A DNA stretch of 64,000 nt from Oxyruncus cristatus (GCA_013399855.1 VXAY01006779.1:272178-336177), one strand, 5' to 3'; shown: positions 25,721 to 40,817, numbered from the stretch's first letter. The notes: generated by a model not told the origin, from the letters alone. Numbers and translations are program-made.

Positions 25721-28700
25721 GTCAAAACAATGTTCCTTTTTTAATTTTAGATTATTTAACTTATTACAATATAAATATATGTAACCTAAAATGGATTTAG
25801 CTGCTAAATTTCTGTTAGATGCACAGCCCAATGAAGTCTTGTCTACTCATTGTCACTTTGGTGCTTTATGGCTCAAGTTAACCACTTATAAAAAAGGAAA
25901 AATGAGAATGATATTATGAAACATATGCATGAACACGTTGCTATTATTAATTTCCATAAGGCTCTGGATCATGCAATATGATTTGTAATCCTGTTCCTGT
26001 AACGTTGTCCTCCTCTGTGTTCCCTTTAATTTTTGACTCACTCTATCCCACTTAATATAGGTTTTGGAAGACCAGGATGACACAGCATGACACAACATGT
26101 ATTGAAAAACAGGCAATGACTGATGTTGCTTTACTGCTTCCATTCCTCAGCATCTGCCATCATATTCTTTACATGACTTAACAAAGCAAATACATTTAAT
26201 TTATGGTATAATGAACACATGCAAGAGGTTTATTCATTTCTTACATTGACTGAATACAAGCTGCATGACACTGACAAAGTCTTTTTTGCAAAGACTCTGG
26301 ATTCCCTCTTTACTTGTACTACTCAAGCTGCTTAGTAGACTTTTAACCATCCAGCAGATGGAGAGATGACAAACCAAGTCATACAATGTCTCTGCACACA
26401 AAGAGTTTGCTGATTCACAGGCTCAGTTGATTTCATCTCATTCAGGTGCAAGAACAGCTGAAGTGCTTTTATTGCAAGAAGTTTTAGTCTTGCAGCATTT
26501 TATCTGGAAGTAATAATATTTTTTTTCTGGGTATGGGATTTGTTTGTTTTCAAAATAAAATTGCTGACAGTATATGATGTCGACAGAACTGTATAAGGAA
26601 TAAAAAAGAAACCCAAAGCCCTCCACCCATTTTAACGCATGATAATCTGATTGCTTAAAGCCAATGGGATAAAATTAAAAGATAAAAAAGCAAAGAAATA
26701 AAATGCACTTCCCCATGTATTTCCTATACGTATGTGCCCTCAGGTATCTAAGGATCAAAACCAGAACCTACTGATGGAGATTAGTGAGTCTACAATTTAC
26801 TCAGGTAATTTTCCTGACAGGACTTATGGTCTGCATCCCTCTTCATCTGGAAATAGAAATGTTTGATTTGTCTATTATACCAGACTTCAATCTATCAAGA
26901 ATACAATTTGGTTTCTAACAGGAATTAGTATTTGGTAATCCTGAAGGCTTCTTCCCTCTTAATCAATACCCTTTTCTTTGAATCAATAGTGCTTGAATTA
27001 ACAACCTAAAAGAATTATTTAAGTAGAACTTGGGTGAAGTCTGACCTAATACTTGAATATGTAAGACTGAGTTACATTTGGAAACAGGTAAACTGCTTTT
27101 TTGTTTCTGGAATGACAGTTATAAACCAATAAGGAAATGTTTACTGCACTCAAACCGAAAGGAGCATGTTGTCTATTTTAGTATAAATTTTAGCACAGAA
27201 ACCAATCAGGTGACAAGCTAACTGTCAAAGGTGTATCTTGTCATCCCTGTTCTCTAAAATAGAGACAAAAAAAATGTCTTAGGCTGTTATGACAGAATGG
27301 AAAAGTACTCAGAGTCCCATAGTAAGCTGGCTGGTGTAAGGGACTAGAGAGATAGCAGGCACACTAACACTTAGGTCTAGCCTAAGACAGCACAGTGCAT
27401 GCTCACAGCCACAGGCTGTCATGATGGAGCTTACAAATGTAAGACACTGGAAAGGCCCTTAGTCCTGCAGTGTTCTGAAAAAGGCAGGTACTCATTGCCT
27501 GGTAATGAAGAACAGAAGACAAGACCATTTAGCTCTTAAAAGTGTTTTATTTATAGGAAAACTGGAAAGCGCAAGTTAAAACTGCCTCCCAACTTGGCTG
27601 TAAAGAGCACATCAGAGCTTACTAGCTGAGACGTCTGCTGAGCAGCCAGCAGCAATGGTGGCTTTTAATGAAACTGTAAAGCAATTTAAGTTACTGGTAT
27701 CTGAAAATAAGTGACATTTCCACATAAAAGTGTTCCCTAGGACAACATATAGGAATGAATAATGGCAATAATAAATCTGCTTCAGAGGAGGAGAGGCAAG
27801 GGCAGAGGCAGTTATTTCTGGCAAAGTATGCAGCACTTAATTTTCTTTCCAATACAAAACATCTTCCATTCATATGTATGACCAACCCTCTATTCTAAGT
27901 GATACATTATTGAAAACTATTAATTCAGGGGAGTATTTTTTAAACAGAAGGAGAGGTCTTGCTATGAGACAGAAATGTCTGTGAAGTATTGGGAAGTAAA
28001 TAGTATCAAAACACTTGATTTTTCTACTTAGAATTTATTTTGCATCACCTTATCATAAATGAAAGCTACTGGAAAATTTATGCCAAACCCCATTTTGGCT
28101 TAATGTTTGTTCAGTCACAATCTATGCAAAAGTTAAGAAAACTAGAAAATAAAAATACAAAATATTTGCTTCTTCTTTCTCTTTTCCTTTTCAGAGCAGC
28201 AAACCAGGTTGTTCTTAATGTCTAACTCTTCCCCAAACTATCTTTGCTAGCATGTTTTCATCATGTGAATTCATTAAGTCCAATAAAAAGGGAACAGGTA
28301 ATTATTTTCCAAGATGCATTATATGAGGAAGAGTTTAGGACTAGCTACAAGTAAAAATAAAAGATATTTCATTTGGAGAAAAATACTAATTTATGGTTTG
28401 CAATCTTTTTTCTTATTAGGGAGGATGTAGCAAATATTTTAAAACGTATATGAAGACAACATCCGTCAAATACTTAATTATAGCTAACCCTGCTTTGGGG
28501 ACACAGAGGAACCAGAGGATTTTTTAGTTCCTCCCACTCTATATGTCTATGATTTTAGGAACTTAGAATTAAGCTTCAAGGGCTGTCTGGAATACTGTGG
28601 CACTTTCTCCATTATTTGCAAAATACATTATTTTCTCCAAATACTGTGAATATCTGTTGTAATCATTCAAAACACTGAACCTTGCAGGGAAATAATTGTA

Positions 28701-31700
28701 GCATTTTAAACTATTCCGGTAGAATGGTATGTGCTTTCCAAATAAAATCTTTCCCTAGAGTAGATTTTCCAGCACTTTGCCCAATCTTGTTTTAATGACT
28801 AATATTAATGAGAATACCAAGAGGAAATAGGAAACTTGAGAGGAAAGATTCATTACACAGAACACAGAAAGCAAGATGAGAGCTTACAGGAAGCAACATT
28901 CTTGGTATATTACTATTAAGCAAGCAATTAAAAAACTCTAGGTGAGTTTTTACCATAACAGGAGGCTAAAGAACATCCAAATTTCCTTTCTTGAGAATAA
29001 TGTTTAGGGCTTTCAATAACTTTTTTTTTTTTTTCAATTGGCATAAAACCTCACATTGTATACAGATGAAGATTCAGAATCTGTGATTTGTAAGGTTTTT
29101 TTGGATTTTTTTTTTTAAACAAGATATGACATCTATCAAAATATCAAAGGAGAGGCACAGAAATGTGAGGTTCAAATTATCTAAATTTGATGAAACTTTT
29201 ATTAAAGGAATGGTTTTTTGACTGTGTCCATATTATGGCAATATATGGAATAAAGCAGAATCATCTAAGACAATTGCATCTTGTAAGTAGTGTCTTGTGT
29301 ATTTTTTCTTGACTGAAAAAATGAAGCCACATTTCTAGGAGGAACTTAATAATTTCATGCTAATAAGTCACATTTCTGAGTCCTTATGTTTGTAATTGAA
29401 GCCAATAGTTTAATGGCCATATGTTGGCTTACACATCAAAACTAGTTGCTGCATGGTGTAGTGGGGGTGCTGGGATACAGCAGAAAGCTGCAGCAAAATT
29501 GATGCTAAGGAGCCAACATTTCCCTAGATAGAAGACCAAATGGCAGGGTGATGCAGAGGCAATTATAATAAATGAGCCCTACTCACACAAAGTTTCTTTG
29601 ACCAGGAAGCGCAAGTCATGCCCTTCCTTTTACTTTTGCAGTTATGCAAGCAGAGATATAGAAAGAGAAATTAGCAAACATAGATGCAAATATAACGTAA
29701 ACCCTACATACAGAATTCTGGCATCCTTCTCCAGCTTCTCAAGTCCCTGTTTACTTATTCAGCAGTCCTTTAAATGTCTGGAAACAATTAAAGCCTATTC
29801 AGTTTTTTACATCAAATAACTTCCAACATCAGCATTTCTGCTCCTACACATATTCTGGGTTGCCTCAATATTGACAGTATTATATAGCTTCCTACCAATT
29901 TTATTTTAGACAATAATAAGGCCTGAAAACAAGGTATTCTATCTTCCTTGAAGCACTTGATTTGCTAATTTCAAAAACAAGGTACCTCATCTATACCTCA
30001 GTGCACTTGTTCAAAGCATCTGTGCAAGACTCAAACTCCTGGTCAGCTCTTCTTTCCATTTAGATGTGGACTTTTCAGGCAGCATTAATTTTACATGGAG
30101 CTGAGAAGCAAGACTATGCTTCAGTGAATATTTCCAGTACAACTACATGACCACATTTCAGTTTCTGTAGTGCCTATCTTTTAGGAGTCCAAATAGATGC
30201 TCCAGTTTTGACCTCTGTTAAGATCCTATTTCTTATGTATTGCTTCCTCAGTGTAACTGTAACCAGTCACCTGAGAGAAGGCATAAGAAAATATAGGAAA
30301 TGGAAATGTTTTCTGCGTCTTTTCTTACCATTTCTATGTCCTCTGAACACCTTACAATCAATAGACTTTATTATTATTCTAATAAACAACACAAAGATTT
30401 ATTTGACTAGAGTAAAATACTTAAATGAGAAAAAACCCCAATGATTTTGCAACTATGATTTGATCTTGTTTGTTTGTATAGACACCTGCGGCTGTAAATT
30501 TGCAAAAAAAACCCCAAAAGACTAGACTGAAGCATCTCCTTCTGGACTGCCCTTAATGCTTTTCCAGTATATCAAATAGTGTAGTGCAGGTTCCTCTTGT
30601 CCCTGCATTCAGTTTATGCTCTGTTCACCCTGTCAGTCTAAAATTTTTTGGTTTTAAAGCAGACGTTTCATACAGACAAGGCTCTGTTTCAGGGAAATAG
30701 CCTCTGTCAGGCTTGCTGACTCCTTCTTCACTTCCTGTGCCCACCCCATCTTTGTTCCTTGGCATGTCTAGCAGAGAACAAGGAGATGCAGAGCTACAAG
30801 AAACTTTTATACCTTCAAGAACAAATTTAGATTTTGTAAAAAACAATTCGGTTTGCACATGGTTCAGTTTTGTGTTTAAGTATTCACAATCTCATTTTTA
30901 TCCAGATGAGTTCCTCTGTATAGTTTAAATTCCTGTTGCATTTTCTATTGCTGAAGTGCATGAGTACTGCATTACAGGAAATATTGACACAAATGTTTGT
31001 TATCATGACTTTGTCTTGTAATTGATATAGAGGTTACTGTTATGTTTAATATTACCTCTTCTATCTTTTAATAACAGGAGCAACCCAATGACAGACTTGT
31101 GTAAGAATTATTTGACAGCATTGCTGAAACATTTTTTTCTTTTTAACAGGTTGTTTCAGCATAGGTTCATCAAAAGTATTTCTTCTCTGGTGGACTAAAA
31201 CTTTATCTGCTTTTTTAAAACCCTTCCACACCACCTGCTGTGATAGATGGATAAGAGAAGAAATTTGATAACTTTCTGGGCAAAGAGTAACGTTTTCCTC
31301 AGGTCTGTAGAGACTCATTTATATGGGTCTAATTGCTTTGTTATAGCCTTGTCCTTATGCTCTACTGTGTGAATGCTTCAAAATATAATCCCATTGTCTG
31401 GAAATGAAAAATCAATATAAAAGGAAGCGAAGCAGCTAAGATGTGAAAGGAAGAATTTTTCAAGTTAGGAATTAGCGTGTCGTCTTTCCATTTGCCTAAA
31501 TGATTTTTATGTAAAATGTGTTTACCATCTCTTTAGTCCATTAATATCCACTTAATAATAAATACAAGTCATATACATTGCAATAGTTCAGTAGGACTTT
31601 GTAATCTCTCTTACCTGAGGCTTTTTTAATAATGTAACATTTAGAATGATATGCAGATTATGCATATAAATGTCTTTAAGTTATTTGTATTTTAAAATTA

Positions 31701-33739
31701 GACTTATCTTCACAAAGAGACAAAAGACTAGTCTGCTATCTTCTTGACCAATGTACTTCCACTATTAGATAATTCAATTCAAGAAATCTCACAGAAGACT
31801 GGTAGCATGCTCCTAAAGGACATGATGAAAGTTGTTATTTTTGCCTGTTAAGATTTAAATCTCATAAATTGAAATGCTGGAGTGCCTCCCTTAGATTTAG
31901 GAAGCCTGTATTTAGGTTCCTGCTCTGACAGACATTTAAGGACTTTGCACCAAAAAGACAGGTAAAAGGCATCTGACCATAAAGCATAATTCCCTCTGTT
32001 GATTAAGTGGATGCAACTACAGAAGAGGTTGCAGGATGGTGACATGCTGTGTATGGGGTGGTACATAGGTAGTTGGAAATGCCATACTGATGTGCTCTTA
32101 CTCATTGTGCCTTTCTCAGACTCTGAGAGCCTCATTCCACACAGGATGCTGTCCCTGAACTCTTTCAGATACTGGCACCCATACCTTGTTTTTGCTCACA
32201 AAATATGCCTGATCCTTCTGCATTATGCATCTGTTCTATAGCTGAGCTTTCAATGCCTTTGAGGTGGATAAGGAGGCTGGTTTTTCTCTGTCTGATTAAT
32301 CTGGTCATTAATCCATCTGATGAATGAATTCCTGCAATACCCACAGTGCTCCTCGTCCCTTTAACAAGAGGTAGACTTACTACCACTCTGTCTGTGTCTG
32401 GACTGTCTACCAGACTGCAAAAGAAAGGCGGGGGGGGGGAGGGGGCTAAATCACATGTTCTTTATCCTGCAGTCCATGTGTCAACACTGCTGGCTGTAGG
32501 ATGCCTGCAGCTGAGATGAAACATTCGTGCTGTTTTCTAGGGACAGTCGTATTCAGCCGGTACTGATGCTGAACAATTACAGTGTTTGGTTTCTCAGTCT
32601 CTGTGGCCGAACTGCTTGCTCAGTTGTTGGATGCATAACACTACTGACATCCCCACAGATGCTTCTGGGTGTCCCTTGACAAAGTCTGAGGTCACCAGCT
32701 GAAATCTTTGGGGTATCTAGTTTTGTGGTTCTTTGCAGAATGGAAGATAATAGGTTTACCCCGTCCTGCAAGATATTGTGTAGATAAACATGATGCTTCA
32801 GCTCCACAGGAACAGTAACATTTATAGCTTAGTAAACTTAGTAAAGCAGAACTTTAAACAATTTAATCCTGTCTTACTGCAAATCTAGATACACAAACCA
32901 GACATAATACCTAAAGCTTTTCAGCACTGTGGTCTCTCTGAGTGGTGAGTTCTTTGTTTTTTGTTGGTTTGTTTTTTGGTTTTTTTTTTAAGTTATCTGT
33001 GGTTTTCTTCTTCACTCCACTGCATATGCTTTTATTTTCATATGAAGAGAAAAGAGAAGCAGTATAACTCAGATTGGCTTGTCTGTATCCCTGATTATTT
33101 TTTTTTAATAACTGTATAGTTTCTTGTTTGCAGTAATGAAAATCCTAAATCTAAATCTTTAACTTATACTGAAATTTCTTAATACATCTAATTATTAATG
33201 TCACTCTACCACATACACTTTGTATCATAGCCTTCTGACAGTGGCTTAGTTACTGTTTTATTACAGATGAGGAAAGAACAATTTTATGCTATGTTAAGGT
33301 TCCTCTATATTGTCCAAAGCAGGCAGCACGAGTAAGAGGCAGCAGTTGCTTTTCTTCTGTTGATTTACATCTGTATCAACCTTGACTTGTAATCAGCAAC
33401 ACTTTGAAACTGGCAAGTTCAAGTATGTGCTTCTTCAAATTTCATGGTAAAAGACTAGTTTAAACACAGTCTTTCAACCCTAGTTTCTAAGAATATTAAT
33501 TTATAGTTGTTAGCTATGTCTGATTTGTATTACACTTAAGGCTTTTTTGCATCACCCTGGAAGTGTTGAAGACAATTAAATATGATTAGATTTCTGCGTA
33601 CTTGAAGGTATCTTTACTATGTTATTAAGGCTGTAAAATGGTCTAGTGTAAACTCAGATTGTGACATCCTGATTCCAACCAGTGACAAAATTCACCCTGA
33701 TTTTAATGGAACTAAATTTCACTCAACTTGTGGGGCTGG
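25721..33739. other. Unique A/T-rich noncoding DNA
   Basis: About 8 kb without a recognised gene or transposon. Frames are below 90 codons and lack motifs. T-runs occur near 29021-29035 and 29107-29117. Confidence 0.55.
32427..32446 (+). repeat. G-run, possible G-quadruplex
   Basis: A run of nine to ten G residues, an A and a further five G residues stands in A/T-rich surroundings. It could fold as an intramolecular quadruplex, or be only a length-unstable G tract. Confidence 0.5.
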
Positions 33740-34168
33740 AAGAAGCCATAATAATCAACTAGTCAGAACTACAGCATAATACAAGACAGAATTCCTTCAA
33801 GTGTTTCCTGCATAAAGTCTATAATTTCCGCTTGAGCTATTACACCTCTTTCAGGAACATACAATTTTCATTTAAAGTTCTCAGTGATGAAGAACCAAGT
33901 ACTTCCCTGGGTAAATAGTCCAAATAGTTGATTAGATTCACTGATAAAAATACGCACATAGTCTAATATCAATCATCTAGCTTCCACCTTCAAATATTGG
34001 ATCTCGTTATGCTTCATTTGTTAAATTAAAGGGCTATTTGCAATCAGAAATCTTCTCATTGTAAGTAATTGTAGGCTGTAATCAAGTCACCTCTTACCCT
34101 TTCCCTGGATATATTAGAAACTCTGTAAACCACCTTTTTCAAACCTCAGGTTGTTCAGGTAGTGTTTT
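33740..34168 (-). mobile_element. Ancient CR1 LINE 3' fragment
   Basis: The plus strand matches the antisense of the 3' part of an old CR1 group shared by birds, crocodilians and turtles. Recognisable stretches include 'tcagtgatgaagaacca' (about 33883-33899), 'cagaaatcttctcattgtaa' (about 34045-34064) and 'atcaagtcacctctta' (about 34081-34096). Divergence is high and no reading frame survives. The insertion is therefore older than the CR1 copies at 23 and 56 kb. Confidence 0.75.
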
Positions 34169-36875
34169 TTAAGAAGTTTTTTGTTTGTAGCTTTTTTAAG
34201 TTGTGGACACAAAAAAAAAAAAAAAAAGAAAAAGTACCATTCTAAAAGATGTTCTTTAATATCAGGATATTGGGGTGAAGAGAGTCAAGTATAGGAACTT
34301 TTCTATAAATACAACAGTCTCTAAATGTATCTATTTTATATTAATCCTACTGCCTGGATTTAAGACTCTCTATGCCCATAACATGGAAAATAGTTATATA
34401 CAGCTTAGCATAATTTACATGTGGCTAATTATTTCCAAAACTCACTCTAAAATCAAAGAGGAGTTAAGTGTTAATAAGATTGGTTGGAAAATATGTGTTA
34501 TCAGGACACTGTAAATAAAGCATGACGTAAACAAGAGGCTGAAGGTCTGCAGCCACCAATCTCATTTCTGACAGAAGGAAACTTATCCATAGCTGAGTTA
34601 TATAAGATAAAGGTAAAAAAATATGCAGCTGGATTCCTGTGGAGCGCTGCATATAAAATATGTAATGTGCTGTGTACCCTTTGTAAATTGAGAGCTAGTA
34701 TCTAATAGGCAGTTTCTGCATCACTTAAATCAGCTGCTTTCAGAGATACTTGTGGTACAAGGATGAATATGTGCCAAACACAGTGGGTTCTGCTGGTTTG
34801 GTACAGTTGGTCAAAATAGGAATTTTCTGAGACACCCTTTGTTGAGGAAGCCATAAGGGCAGGAAAGGAGCTCTATCACACTCATGCAGTCAAAACACTC
34901 TCTGGAGACATAAAATGTGTCCCATATGCTTGTCCTCTTGTGACCTTTGTGAAAACATTAGTCCACATTCTCATCAAGTATTTCCTCTTCTATGCGCTCT
35001 TCTATACTCTCTGTGTTTTCATAGCATTCTTTGCTCCTTCAGCATTATGCTGCACCAGCAGTTCATTGAGTCAAACATATACATCATTTTCTCAAAGGCC
35101 TTCTCAGACTTCTGGCTTTCCAAAATACAAGCTAACCGAGCTGGTGAGTGTAATTTTCAGTCTCAGTTTTCAAACACAATTTTAGATGTATCTACACACA
35201 TAAGACCAATTGAGGCTGTGTTACCAAGTAAGGCATATTCTGTTCAAGCTCTTTTCAAGCCTGATTTGTTCTTAGCATTATTTACTATAGATCTGAAAAA
35301 TTTGTTGGCATTGCTGTTTTACATCATTTATCCAGATATCAATATGTAGTGGTACAAAATTTTTCCTTTTTTAAGATGACCTATTCTTCTCTTCAACCTT
35401 TTAACTATTCATTCCTGCCACCTTTTTAGTATTTTGGGTTTTTTTATTAAATGACCAGACATGTACAGAGTACTTTAAACATCCTGGTGATTCCTTACTC
35501 CCTGGTAGGACTGTATATGTAATGTCAGTTAAAATGTAAGACAGTATCATCATTCTCATGACTGCACTACACTGTTGGCTCATTTTGTAGTCAGCCACAT
35601 AAATTTCGATTTTGGTGGTCGTCATATGGAAGCTTTCAAACTCTGTCAGTTTGAATCACCATTTTAAAGAGATAAAGCTTTAACACCCATTTATCTGCAG
35701 AATCATGCTCAGTTGAATCTACAGGAGCCTTCTGTGAGGGCTTGTAGTGAGAGAAAGCATAGGGATATAAGTAGGTTTTATACTGCAAAATGGGTAAAAT
35801 TGAAAAAAGGAAATGGGAAAACAACCTAAGGAATACCAACTACTTCTGAAGCACATAGTTTGCCTGTGTCTGGGGTCCTTCAGACTGGAATTAAACTCCT
35901 ATATTGAGAATGGCTGCCAGCTTTCTGAATACGTAATAATAGAACTGTATATATTTCACCTGAAACACAATTATAGGTAGAACTCATACATGCTCAGTAG
36001 GTGCTCTCACCTAAAGAGGCCCCTATCCCCTCTGAAGTTCTTTGTAATGATGTATAAAAGATCAAGTCTTGTGTTGGATCCTGCTTCTGACACAATTAAC
36101 TATCTCAAAAACATTAATCTCAAGTCAAACTAATAAGGTCTCTTGCAGTTATTCAAGCAGGATCTGCTTTATTATTCATGCTCTATCTTAGCTGCATGAT
36201 CTCAAACTCCTCTTGCATAAGTCACGTTATACTTTTCAGAATGTGAGTGACTATAATGTTTCTTTCAGCACTGTACAGGAAAAAAATAAGCATCATGCCT
36301 AAGTTTGCATGTGTGTGTGTTCGTGGTGTTGAGGCAGGCAAGACTTGGACAGAATACTGGGAAGCTGCATTGCTGTAAGATCAGAGTTAACATTAAGAGG
36401 TATAGTGGGGTTTTTTTTGGTTTTTTTTTTTAAGTAGGTTACTCTGTATGCAAGGGTATATAATCTGGGTTTAGAAAATGAAATGTTATCAAACATCTAC
36501 TTATTATAGTGCATTTTTAAGACTATTAGATTTACGTTAACTATAACTATCACACAGTTCATATATATGCAACTAGATAACATATTTATTATGTACAATA
36601 ATATATGTAGTAATTGTAAATATGTGTAGTTAGGAAAATGTATGTAGTTAAGAGATTTAAGTTTATATGATGTGAACATTTCATGAAAAAATATTTTATA
36701 AGAAGAAAAGCAGTCAGGTTTTTTTCTGTAATTCTCTATTGACATACTGATGTTAGAAGACAACATCACGTAACACAGACTGAACATTTAAATCACAATC
36801 TCCATTCTTAAGTGAAAGAAATGCAAGCCTGTATATACCGTTTTGTGTGTCTGTCTTTGGTTTAAGTTTTCTGTT
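34169..36875. other. Unique A/T-rich noncoding DNA
   Basis: Begins near an A-run (34210-34228). The longest frame, 144 codons at 34915-35349 plus, is hydrophobic and cysteine-rich with no recognisable family and no supporting context. I treat it as chance, with low confidence in either direction. Confidence 0.5.
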
Positions 36876-37190
36876 TCAGATAATCATAGATTTGTTCGGG
36901 CTGAGAAGGGATTTTATGAGGCTGTCACCTTGTCTCCTGCTCAATACTGGGTAAACACTGAATTCAGCCCAGATTGCTCAGGGTTTTATCAAGTTTGGTC
37001 TTAGAAACCTTAAAGCATGGAGGCTGCACAGTCTCACTGCTGGACTGTGTACATGGTGAATTTTTTTGTCCCTTTTATCCATCAGAACCTGTGTACGTTT
37101 CCGAACACGTATTTCTACCTAATAGACTTTTCTGTCAACGTGGCAGCCCCAACACTGTTGCTTGATACTTGAAACACTCCTTATGCTTCT
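36876..37190 (-). mobile_element. CR1 LINE 3'-end fragment
   Basis: The plus strand starts with 'aatcatagatttgtt' (about 36881-36895), the antisense of the CR1 3' terminus. It continues with antisense 3' ORF2 features such as 'cagattgctcagggttttat' and 'tggtcttagaaacctt'. The element is diverged and carries no intact frame. The inner boundary is approximate. Confidence 0.7.
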
Positions 37191-37257
37191 CTGTATCTTT
37201 ACACGTCAGACTACATTTCAGTGCAAGAAAACCTAACATTTCAGAAGTAACAAAATG

Positions 37258-37385
37258 TTGTGTGGTTTTGGTTTCGGGCTTTTCTTTCTTTGTCGGTTTG
37301 TTTGTTTTGTTGTTTTTTTGGGTTTTTTTTTGTTAGAATTTGGTTTTTTGGTGACTTCGTTTTCGCTTTTTTCTTTTTTGCTTAT
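37258..37385 (+). repeat. T/G-rich low-complexity run
   Basis: Long stretches of T with interspersed G and C. The opposite-strand frame (37430-37233) is lysine-, asparagine- and proline-rich only because of this composition. Confidence 0.65.
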
Positions 37386-40300
37386 TCTGTGGGAAAATGA
37401 ACACTCTAGAATGTTTTCTCTGGAAAACATGAAACATCAGTGTGTAGAAAGTCTGAGGTTTTGTCAACACAGTTTGGATTTTCACTAGTGGTTTGACATC
37501 CTTGAGAGAAAATGAGAGTTTTGCCATAACGGTTTTCCAAATATTTCAAGTGTATACATGGCTTCCTAAGAGATACTAAAGATTTGGCACAGTTAAGGAG
37601 ACAGAGTAGACTTCTTTCAACAGGTAGTTGAAGAAGGAGAAGAAATATTTGTATGGGTGTAATGTGCCAAAAACCATTGCTAGAAAACAACATGGAATAA
37701 AATAAGGCATGAGCGTGTCAGGAAAGGAAGATCTTATATCTTGAGCACGTCTGTTGAATTATCAAGTGTCTTTTGAGATAATGTTAGTAACAGCATCATC
37801 ACATAAAGCTGTGTGTAGAAAGGAAAGAAAAAGAAAACTAAGCGCAGCTCAACATGATTTTTCAGTAAGACTCACCAAAGCCTTGGGGATTATTCCTGTA
37901 CTCACAATGCAGCATGTGAAAATAATTAATAAAAGCAAGATGGACTTTCATGTAGACCATTCCCAATAGTTTTGAATGAAAATTTAAAAAAGCTTGATTC
38001 CACATAACTGTAATAATACTAGCAATACAGGAATAAGTAAGGAGGTACTTAGAAAAGAAAGTCAATCTTGTAGTCATCCAATAACATGGATTCTTGCCAA
38101 CATATTCACTTTTGCATTTGTTCTGTCATATTTGATTATACTCGAATTCCTGTAAATCCTTTAGCTGAATTACAAATTATGTCTTTATTTGGAAACAAAT
38201 ATGCCCACAAAGGCATTGTGTACCTTCTTGTCTGCAGTGTATGGTGTTAGTGACTACATAGAGAAAGAAAAATACTTTGGACATTTCTCCTGCCAATAGC
38301 ATGTGATCATTTCAATACAGTTACCATTGTCGAACACTGAAATTCATTGTAGTTCATCATAAAGGAATACAAGTCAGATTCTTCATGGGAGAAGAAAAGA
38401 GAGATTGTGTGTATGTAAATGTACATTTTATGTATGCTACATATAGTATTCAAATATTTCCAGTCCATAGTCATTACAGATATACTTCTAGAAACTGATA
38501 AATAATTCACAATATATAATATATTACAATACTTCTTATACTCCTTAATACTTTTGAACCCAGACAAGCTTTGCGAAGAAGTGATTCTCACACTGTCTTT
38601 TTTGCAAAAATTTTCATTGGAAGATAAATACCTTTTTTTTTTTTTTTTAATTCCTTATTAAAGAATGATTTTCTCTTTGAAGTTAGTCAAAAACAATAGC
38701 TGTTGTACATGAGCAGTTTTGTTGTGACTATGATTTACAGGGCACTAAATAGTTTCTCAAAAGAACTTTGAGATGGGAAAAATATGTTTGACCTCATAGA
38801 TTTCATGTAGTAGGAATCTAGGTCATAAGTAGTAGGCAACTATATGACTGAAAGGTTTGTATAGTGGGACTGGAAAAATCCTATGAAAAGGTGTCACATT
38901 CATCCTCTTGAGTATCTCACATGCACATCACTGACATTGTTGACATATTGTCTTTTAAAAAGCCAAGTAATTGATTTGTTCTGCGTTGTGCTGGTTTGAC
39001 CTTTGCTATTTATTTACTGACTAGTTATGTTTTCTGATTTTTGATGACATTTCATAAAAATGTAGGTGGGAATTCACTGTATCATCAAGCTTTCCTATCT
39101 GAACATATTCACTAAGAAAATTAGAATAGAAAGTAATTTCTATTACATAATAATCTTATTTGATCAACATTTTTGTCAAGCTCTACATATTACCTTAATA
39201 AACTTCTTCAAACTCCTTCTCTCCCTTCTCATTATAAAACCAAACGGAAAAATCTTTCCTCAAATGTAATAACTTTTTGTCTTATTTTCAAAAAGTTACA
39301 ATTCAAGATTAGGCATCACCACATATCACTACAAAGTCTGCATTTGAGAGCATGAATAGTGAATATCTGCATTTTAAGACTAAGAAGCACACTGGATACA
39401 TTTTGAAGCAGGTAGATAGAGCACAAACAGCAGAAATGCTGGTCCTTTTGGCATCTGAGATTTCCTTCAAATCCTCAGCAGCAAACTACTTTTTCTAAAC
39501 AGGTAGTATTTATTCCAGCCCATTCTGCCTTTAAATCATGCTCCTGTGACTTCATCTTGCATCAAGCACATGCCCTGTTCTCAGCCTCTGAAACACCTTT
39601 GACTTATTATTCTTCCTTTTGTGAAAGGAAAATAATCTGCTATTTAATCACTTGCTTGCAAGCAATCATTTGCTAACTTGATATGCTAGGCAGATTTTCT
39701 TTCTAGAGCTATCAGGCATCCCCACAACAGGAATCTGTCTTGTCCAACTGGTAGTTCATGTACAGGGTCACTAGTCAGGACATGGTTAAGCTGGTGATGA
39801 TGTATGTGTTCAGTGAAATTATTTCAGAGTCAATATCAGGTCTTTCTTTCAGGATGCCCATAAGACAATTATAGCAAATGGTTACAAGCCATTTGCTAGA
39901 GCACAGAGAAAAATGCTTTATCCGGTCCTAGTCTGTCTAACAGCTACTGTTATAAGTCATTATAAAACCCACCTATTTCCTAGTGTTATCAGGTACATAT
40001 TTAAATCACTCATGCTGCAACTGAAATAAAGTACCTGCTCTGATGTCTGTAATTGTGAACCATTTTCTGATGATTTACTGACAGTTGTATCTAATTTCAG
40101 CAGATCAGATATGCAACTTTTTTTTTTTTTTTTAATAGCAGTGGCAGTATTCTAGAGGTGTTCAAAGAGTTCGACCGAGATCAACTTCATCTTGTAGTAG
40201 ACTGTGCATCTGCACCTTCCCCACAAAGGGAGTACCAAAAAAGGCTTTATGAATCCATTATGCTTTTGAGATTTCCTCTCCGTCTTACTTGGGGAGATTT

Positions 40301-40429
40301 AAAATAGTACTTCTCCTGTGATAGACTTATTTATAGCAACAACAACAAAAATCCTCTCCGACCAATTAAAGTAATGATGTATGTATGGTTTATTGTCTGC
40401 ATACTTAACACCAAAATAGCATTAGGGGC
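37386..40429. other. Unique A/T-rich noncoding DNA
   Basis: No gene or recognised transposon. T-runs occur near 38632-38648 and 40119-40133. Confidence 0.55.
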
Positions 40430-40817
40430 CACCGTGGGTTAGCTCCTGTAGTGAGCGAAGCACCACACAGCTGCTCACTCACTCCCCCTGCAGCAGGATG
40501 GGGAGAGAATTGGAAGTGCAAAAGTGAGAAAACTGGAGAGTCAAGATGTTAATAAGTAAAAGCGAAAAAGACAAACCAAATCAAAAGAAAAGAAATCAAG
40601 TGATGTAAAAGCAATCACTCACAAGCAACTAATGGATAGCCAACCAGTACCTGTTGGCAACCCCTAATAAACTGCCCTCTGGTTTTATTACAGAGGACGG
40701 ACTAATCCTTTGGTTAGTTTGCATCAACTGTCCCAGCTGTGTTCCCTCTCAGCCTCTTGTCTTCCCCAACCTACTCACTGTAGGGGAAGAGTATGAAATA
40801 GAGAAAGCCTTGATGAT

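Noticed and set aside
33235..33285. MIR-like stretch containing 'ttattacagatgaggaaa'
   Set aside because: The match is a short common motif without the rest of the SINE core.
34915..35349. 144-codon plus-strand frame, hydrophobic and cysteine-rich, with a good splice-donor-like GAGCTGgtgagtg near 35134-35146
   Set aside because: No recognisable family, no promoter or supporting exons, and overlapping frames are equally open. The donor-like site alone is common by chance.
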